Below, in pieces: positions 57,537 through 64,000 of a DNA stretch of 64,000 nt; position 1 is the first letter of the stretch, and every line of letters begins with the position of its first letter. Origin of the DNA: Phoronis australis (lineage: Eukaryota; Phoronida; Phoronidae); assembly GCA_002633005.1 (NCBI GenBank), contig NMRA01000011.1, positions 1,861,238 through 1,925,237 of the forward strand. The letters run 5' to 3'. Under the pieces are notes generated by a model, which saw nothing but the letters and a program-made list of their open reading frames with translations, was not told the origin of the DNA and searched no databases. Made by a program: the position numbers and the translations under genes.

Positions 57537-58350
57537 GAACAGTACAGGGTGTACTTAAATTTATGTACGGCATCACGGACAGTACAGGATGTACCTGCAT
57601 GTACAGGATCGAGGTCAGAACAGGATGTACATATATGTGCAGCATCATGGACAGTACATAATGTACAGGATCGAGGACAGTACAGGATGTACTTATTTGT
57701 ACAACATCACGGATATTACAGGGTGTACTTATATGTACAGGATCGAGGACAGTACAGGGTGTACTTATATGTACAGGATCGAGGACAGTACAGGATGTAC
57801 ATATGTGTACCACATCACGGACAGTACAGGATGTACTTATATGTACAAAATCACGTACAGTAAAGGGTGTACTTATATGTACAACATCACGGTCAGTACA
57901 TGGTGTACTTATATGTACAGGACGGAGGACAGTACAGGATGTACTTATATGTACAACAACACGGACAATACATGGTGTGCTTATATGTACAACATCACGG
58001 ACAGTACAGGGTGTACTTATATGTACAGCATCACAAACAGTACAGGGTGTACTTATATGTACAGCATCACGGACAGTACAGGGTTTACTTATATATAGAC
58101 GGTCGAGGACAGTACAGGATATACTTGATATACTTATATGTACAACATCACGGACAGTACAGGGTGTACTTAAATGTACAGGATTAAGGACAGTTCAGGA
58201 TGCACTTGTATGTATAACATCACGGAGAGTACAGGGTGTACTTCTATGTACAGGATCAAGGACAATACAGGATATACTTATATGTTCAACATCACTGACA
58301 GTACAGGATGTAGTGATATGTACAGCATCAGGGACAGTACAGGGTGCATT
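57537..58350. repeat. 36-bp minisatellite, about 22 units
   Basis: The unit is approximately GGACAGTACAGGGTGTACTT followed by ATATGTACA and a variable ATCACG or GGATCGA part. Because the period is a multiple of three and few stops occur, long frames stay open in several registers on both strands (for example 57589-58098 and 57803-58699 plus, and 57813-57466 minus). The plus frame 57803-58699 continues past the array into a Val/Ala/Thr/Glu-rich stretch. Openness in several frames is what a repeat of this period gives by chance, so a protein is unproven. Confidence 0.85.
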
Positions 58351-58559
58351 GAAGGCAGTGGGTAAAGAATCAGAAGTAGCGGAAACATCGTTTGGGACGG
58401 TGGCTAAACCATCAAGAAATGTGGTAATAGCGTCAGATGTAGTAGTACATGTAGTTGTAGCATTGGAGAAAGAAGAAACATCAGAGACATTGGCAACGGC
58501 ATCAGGGGCAGGGGTGATAACGTCAGGAGAAATGGTTACAGCATTAGAAACAGGCTACC

Positions 58560-61500
58560 GGGAATTTTCGCAGATAAGCCCAAGGGTTTTAATCTTGAAA
58601 ATTACAGGCGCTTCAGTAACTCCAACTAAAGACCCGGGGGTATGTAAAAATATCTGCGTTTTGTGCATAAAACTGTGTTTTTTTATTTTCAAGCTATAAG
58701 TAGCGAGTGCGCCAGGACTTTATTTTTTGTTAGCAAATGATTTATGCTCCAAAAAACTGGATTTGTGACTACAAGTAGATAGTAAGTGGAATTTTCAGAA
58801 GAAATTTTCCGAATACAATATACTTCCCAATATCTGAACACTAAACCCGAAGATGTAACACCAGATAAACACCCATGGGCATGAGCTTTTTATTAGGCGG
58901 GTCTTTCTACGAAACTTTACGGTATAGAAGACGGCAGTGATGCTTACCAAATTACAGGTAAGAAGACGGTTAGTGCTGAGTTGGGACCTAGGCTCCTTTT
59001 GCAGGGATGAAATGGATATTTTGGAGGCCTATTGAACACCGCGTTATTGCTGCAAGACTTGCTGAGAATGTACACGCAATTTCTGGTACTATACACTTTT
59101 CTAGACATCGGTCACCTTGTCAATGTGAGTGCCCCCAGGTTCATTCCTTGTATAGGCCTAACTTGCTAGGGGGCGTATCTTCAAACGGTTCAGCTTAAGA
59201 GACTCTTACCGTTTGGCTGCTGACTTACAGAGTCTTTATCTAGCTGTAAGTCGAACCAGGTAGTCACGTGTTCCCACACACGTGGTGAAATGTAGCAGGT
59301 CGATTTGCCTGAATATCAGTATACTCGCTAATCAGATCAAACATATCTTAGGCTAAATACACTAGGCTTCCTAAAAATCGGCTACAGATCTTTGCTTTGT
59401 CCGCGGCGGATGCATCTAGACTGCTTTAGACGGAAACACAATTGAACTCAGCGCGACTTACCGATGTTTCCTTGCGTGTCCGCGAGAAACTTGAAATGCG
59501 TTGCTTTCCTTGATTGCAGTAAATCACAATGCAAAGAAATTATGATTTTCAGAGTGAACATCCCCTAACCTCGGTTTTTTCTAGGTGGTTTACTTGGGGT
59601 TTACCCACGCTGGCAGTGCCGTTTTCGTCTTTCTGGTGACATTTAATTTTTTCGTTTAATCCTGTCCAAAGGGGCGATTAAACCCCTGAGCTCCCCGTAC
59701 ATCGGCCACTGATTGACTTCGTGTTGATGGGTTTTCCTATCAAATTGTCGTTGGTTCCTTAGCTAAGTGTTTAAGGGGCATTGGTTTTCTCAGCGAACTT
59801 GGCTGCATCATTTTATTTACTGTGCCGTTGATGTTTCTTTCAAAATGCAAGATGCATTTATAGCATAAATTGAATAGTTCGTTACTGAAAGCCTCGTTGA
59901 AGCTTCGTTTTCTTAATAGGCACCATAGATGAAGAGACGATGAGCACCGTGGATGACGATTTGACCTATACCACTTACCACTTCAAAATTGGTCTCAACT
60001 TGTTACTTACTCAGATGAAAGTTGAGATTTGTCTTGCAATGGATTGACAGTTCTTGTTCGAGAAAATGCTCGACTAAAGAATTGACCCGCCATGACAGCT
60101 CAAGTTGTCGAGTTTTAATAGCATCGAGCAATAACGAAATCGTTTTAACAAGCCCAGAAATTACACCTGTCTTGACAAAGTGAAACCGATTTCATAAATT
60201 GAAAACCAAGCGCTTTTCGATAACAGCAATGCAAGATTTGTAAACCACGTGTGTTACCAAATTAAACGGCCACATTGTCAGTTTGGTAGAACAGTTCTGT
60301 TTGCATCTTCAATAACAATATTAAAACGTTTTTAACGGTAGTTCCAAATTTCGCTATAATGTGACGCTCATAAGTTCAACATTTTGCCCTAAATTTGTAT
60401 TTTGATGTGAAAAAATAAAAATGTGCAAGCTATGAAAATATTAGATATTTCTTCTCAGCTCAGTGGAGATCTATTTTCGTTGGTTTTTAGATATTTATTT
60501 CATGTTCAATTTCCAGAATTAGCCAAACTCAACTTTCTTGGAAATGTGCAAGCTGAAACGCACGTAAATCCAAATTGTCCGCATGTGCGCAACGTAAGAA
60601 ATTTTGCTTGTTTGATATGATCTCTACAGAAGGTACGATAGGTATACCAACGGTAATTAATGGAAAGTCACCAGCCTTTATTAAGCCACAAAGTGATGTT
60701 GGTGTTCATGTACATGTATGTTTCAGCCAGATTAGACGATTTATTAAGAAAAAACATATCAAACTTATCAATAATAATAACTTCACAAAAAACTAACTTC
60801 ACAAGCAATTTCAATTACACCTTCGAAAACTGCAATTGGGTAAATATGAGCGATTTAGAATTGGAGTATAATTTAAAACTCCAATAATCTGGTAAATTTT
60901 GATCACCACTAAATTTTTCAGTCTCTTGCTTCTCTCAATGATCGTGGCGTAGGACAGCTTGGAACTCCATTTTACTTATATTTCCACAGTACTCACTCAA
61001 ATTATTCCAAACCCCGAGTACAGTAACTGTTGACTGTGAATGACTCATTGATCTAATTGGGAGAGGGGCCGGAGGTAAAAGAAGCAAATAGTTGGAGCGC
61101 CATAGTTTGATGAAATTGAATTTAGTACTTAAATTGTTCCTTTTTATCCCTGTTGTGATATAGTATGAATATCTCTGGTAAAAGTTTACGAAAATAAATC
61201 CAACACGACTGAGGTCCACGCCTGTCATGTTTTCACTTACTTATTCGCCGCACAGTTCTTTATTGTAAACAAAATATCACCACCCTTCCCTCTTCAGTTC
61301 AGTTAAAACACCTTTGATAATCTAAATACAGTTATGGTTTAGTATGAAAATCGAAATTTCAGGTATTCATAGTTTCTTATTTTACCATTAGGTGCCAGTG
61401 AAACATTTTAAAAGTTTATTTTGCAGCTATTATATTTTTTCTTATTCTGCTCAGTCAATGTGATCAATAGCATTTATTTGAAAATGTTTGTTGGAATTTT

Positions 61501-61780
61501 ATAGACGATGTCTTGTACGTGGACTCTAAATTTCAACGGTTTGTCATTTTTCGCCCAATTCACTGACTATTTACACACGGGAGCATTTCCACATTTGAAT
61601 GAAATGAAAAACGTAAAAGTACATGTACTGTATGATTGTCATGTTAAGGTCATCACGAAAACCCTTTTAAAACTCGTAGAGTTCAGGACCCGTTGACTAC
61701 TCATCTGGTATGACAACCCTAGATTAAGAACTCTTTGAAACGTTGTGTGTATGGGGTGAGACGAGAATGAGCAGGCAGAT
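58560..61780. other. no gene recognised
   Basis: No visible domain in frames at 59007-59198, 60423-60620 or 60935-61228. No repeat was matched. Confidence 0.35.
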
Positions 61781-62122
61781 GCGTGCTACCGTACTCGTCC
61801 GCGTTACCGCCCGGGCGCTTAAATTGGAATTCTAAAAAACAGGGGATGGGTGGTGAGCCGAGCATGGGCGGTTAAAATCGAAATTTTTGAAAAGTCAGGA
61901 GTTGTTGCTTACTGCACAGAGGACTTATTTTACCTGAACAGAGCTACACTGACGTCGGACTTCAAGCATATCAGTTATAATATAGGTCGGGGGATTGAAG
62001 TAACGGACTTCGACGGCCTGCGCACACGATACAATGTCGTCGTGATCCTGAGCGCCAGTTCACGGTGTATTTCTAAGGGAAGCACTTGATTGTGTAGATT
62101 TGCTTTCCCTGGACATTTAAGG

Positions 62123-62241
62123 CAACCAAGCACGTGCTAATGATTGACTGGTCCTCTTCAGTACCGAATACTTTGAACTTAGTTAGACAACCAAGCTTGT
62201 GCTAATGATTGACAGGTCTTCTTATTGAATACTTTGAACAA
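62123..62241 (+). repeat. local tandem duplication, 65-bp unit, two copies
   Basis: CAACCAAGC..GTGCTAATGATTGAC starts at 62123 and again at 62188, and both copies end near GAATACTTTGAAC. The second copy lacks a few bases. Confidence 0.7.
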
Positions 62242-62628
62242 TGTAAAATTTATATACATTGTATATTTCTCTTTGAGTTCAAAGCCAACACCGCTGTCGT
62301 TCAAAGCACGTGCTCAAAAATCGGACGTTACTACTCTTAAGCAATAGGTGTACTCTCATCTGCCAAAATAATGAAGCAAAAACTCATCTTGTAAAAAGTC
62401 GTCAGGCAAATCAAAAGTTTAAAATAGTAAGTTTTTGACCTCGTAGAACGTGGACACAATGTTCGACTTACGCTAATGACAAGTTGATTTTTGGGCTCTT
62501 GCCTTTAGTTGGGTGCTTCCATTTTGGTGTCAGGAGTGAAAGTCAATAAAAACATGCGTTTAACCAATCAGAAGGGAACAGCGACACATGTTGGCTTATC
62601 ACAATGTCTTTTCTTATTTCAATGCTCA

Positions 62629-62797
62629 GGGTGGTCATGTTTCGTGTACTGTCACGGGGAATAACAGAAAGGTTGGCCACGAACGTGATATCCCTGTCAA
62701 ATACTGCTTTGCTGGTTCTTCTACAGCAAATGAAATACATTCGACAAGGGCTGTCTCAGTGATCAGTATATGCCGACTCGGCGAGTTCCGCACGTGA
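62629..62797 (+). CDS. HIRAN-like protein, C-terminal exon
   Basis: After the acceptor TTTCAATGCTCAG the frame reads GGHVSCTVTGNNRKVG, then RDIPVKYCFAG, and stops at 62797. This is the part that follows F-L-x-R-G-G in the family seen at 28.6 kb (strand V-x-C-x-V-T-G, then a short basic segment and P-x-x-Y-x-F-x-G). It accepts phase 0. No first half is visible within 30 kb upstream other than the 28.6 kb exon. Confidence 0.4.
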
Positions 62798-63367
62798 GCC
62801 AAAGGAAACAATTGTGTCGCCTTCAGTGAAGGGCATGAGAATACCGGTATTTTACCGCCATAGTAAAGTAAGCTCCCGGTTCCGGTAGAACTGATTGTCA
62901 CAGAAAGGTAAGCGAGTTGCGCACGTTTTGAAATCTTAATTTTGTGCGACGAACATTCACAGCAGCGCAAATACTTTTACGGAAGCCTCGATTATGAAAA
63001 ATTGGGGTTGGGCGGTAAGCCGAGCATGGGCCATAGCCCGGACGAGTACGGCATTTGTGGAATCATACTTTTTGAAAACATTTTTATCAATTTGGAATGT
63101 CTGTACGAATACTGTACTGGTATCGTGAACCATTTCCGTCGACTTCTGTAAAATTGTTCAAAAGATGAAGAAAATGAATTTATTACAGTTACTTAAACAC
63201 CCAGCCACCAAACTCATCAGTCACTTTAAACAATATACAAGAGCAGCAATGCATAATACAATTATACATGAAGCTAAAAAATATTTAAGAAATTAATTGA
63301 ACAGAAAATTTCATCGTCTGTATATCTAGACAGATCATTACAAAAATCATTACATCAAATAACAAGT

Positions 63368-63784
63368 TTGTCTCCAGAACGTAACGGGTCGACATCTGGG
63401 AGAATGAGCGTGATTTTATCAAAGAAAGAAAATAAATTTCATTCTCAGCAGTGTGCAAATTACAACCATACAAAATCTGTTACAGAGATAATGTTAGAAA
63501 ACCTACCAGTTTCAATATGGAGTGGGAAAATTCCAACACGAGAGTGTGATAAGTCATCTGCGATTTCGTTCAAAGAGGAACGAATCAAAGTAGTTTTCAT
63601 CAAAAAGTCTTTTTTAAAAAATTTGTTGGGCCGTAATTTGTTCTCGATTTTAGTAAATTCTTCCAAAAATCTGGAACCAAGCATGGACAATCCTCAATTT
63701 AGTCATTCTATAGCAATGATCAAAGCTGATAACTTCAAGACGTCCATCACAGTATCCAACAACCATACAACAAGTTCTCCATGA
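63368..63784 (+). CDS. uncharacterised open frame, doubtful
   Basis: A 138-codon frame rich in Ser, Asn and Lys with no domain that I recognise. It abuts the Penelope-like end on its right. An antisense frame overlaps it. It may be chance or mobile-element debris. Confidence 0.15.
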   Translation: MSPERNGSTSGRMSVILSKKENKFHSQQCANYNHTKSVTEIMLENLPVSIWSGKIPTRECDKSSAISFKEERIKVVFIKKSFLKNLLGRNLFSILVNSSKNLEPSMDNPQFSHSIAMIKADNFKTSITVSNNHTTSSP

Positions 63785-64000
63785 TAGCAAGTAACAGCAT
63801 ATGTTCACGAAAACAACAACGGTTTTAAAACTTGACATGTTTCGGTGTCATTTATTAAACACCATCCTCAGAAGTCATAATACAGTGGCCACCTAGCTAG
63901 GCCCAGCAACAAGTAATGAAGCACAGATACAGTCAGTTACAGGGAGTGACAATGAACTATACCAACAATGACAACCTGTGGTGTGTCAGTTGCCTATTGA
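63783..64000 (-). mobile_element. Penelope-like terminal repeat, continuing past the window
   Basis: Best-preserved copy of the terminal segment: GATAGCAAGTAACAGCATAT, AAAACAACAACGG, TTTCGGTGTCATTTATT, AGTGGCCACCTAGCTAGGCC, CAGTTACAGGGAGTGACAAT. On the minus strand this is the 3' end, so any body would lie beyond position 64000. Confidence 0.7.
63829..63876 (-). ncRNA. hammerhead-like ribozyme motif with stem I
   Basis: Minus strand: GACTT, CTGAGGA, extra T, stem II GGTGT/ACACC with a 10-base loop, GAAAC-AT-GTC, then AAGTT. GACTT pairs with AAGTT (four Watson-Crick pairs and one G-T) to make stem I directly after the GUC site. Stem III is two pairs, as in minimal Penelope hammerheads. Position 7 of the core may vary, so CUGAGGA is allowed. 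The one unexplained feature is the extra base before stem II. Confidence 0.55.

Larger units (their letters stand above)
61789..63051. other. segment bounded by related sequences in both orientations
   Basis: CCGTACTCGTCCG at 61789-61801 recurs inverted at 63039-63051. GCCGAGCATGGGC at 61857-61869 recurs directly at 63019-63031, within a 28-base stretch matching at 25 positions. The HIRAN-like exon lies between. It could be a transposon with rearranged ends. Confidence 0.35.

Noticed and set aside
57466-58187. Mucin-like repeat protein from the minisatellite
   Set aside because: Several frames on both strands are equally open, so openness follows from the 36-bp period and gives no evidence of coding by itself.
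57537-58350. CRISPR-like array
   Set aside because: Units are contiguous with no unique spacers, and the sequence is from an animal genome.

Overview
This window looks like a non-coding-rich piece of an animal nuclear genome, most likely a marine invertebrate. It is AT-rich, has introns with GT/AG borders and two assembly gaps (663 and 958 N), and carries many short repeats of the ACATGTACATGT kind. The mobile elements belong to families common in marine invertebrate genomes: Penelope-like elements with hammerhead-like motifs, R2/NeSL-like, CR1/jockey-like and L1/Tx1-like LINEs, a THAP-bearing TTAA transposon, and tRNA-derived SINEs. I cannot fix the phylum. There is no sign of bacterial operons, and most open frames in the window are chance frames in AT-rich DNA.

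Layout. 1-6.4 kb: a possible first exon at 2.5 kb, AT-rich intron-like DNA, and a 5'-truncated Penelope-like element (4821-5727) with a GIY-YIG endonuclease end on the minus strand. 6.46-7.53 kb: a decayed THAP transposon copy (minus). 7.8-8.4 kb: a 0.5 kb foldback. 10.3-13.0 kb: a possible small spliced gene, then a zinc-finger pseudogene bracketed by inverted short motifs. 15-16 kb: a SINE and a near-perfect foldback. 19.15-22.41 kb: a decayed THAP exon (plus) and a decayed P2X7-C-terminal-domain-like gene (minus) that converge and share an inverted 25-bp upstream motif. 26.9-31.3 kb: repeat blocks that recur in the same order at 54.9-56.0 kb, plus a HIRAN-like exon at 28.6 kb. 32.7-34.1 kb: a second THAP element with inverted ends. 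31.9-45.4 kb: the best real host gene, a four-pass TMEM272-like protein in three exons with a 10.8 kb last intron holding a gap, repeats and possibly a nested gene. 45.8-51 kb: a nest of LINE fragments. 53-56 kb: Penelope end, a 1 kb repeat and the duplicated blocks. 57.5-58.35 kb: a 36-bp minisatellite. 61.8-63.06 kb: a second HIRAN-like exon inside a repeat-bounded segment. 63.78 kb to the end: another Penelope end running out of the window.

The main message is that only the TMEM272-like gene looks intact. Everything else with recognisable protein similarity is mobile or multi-copy and carries stops or frame breaks. Several breaks fall in homopolymers, so some could be sequencing errors rather than decay.
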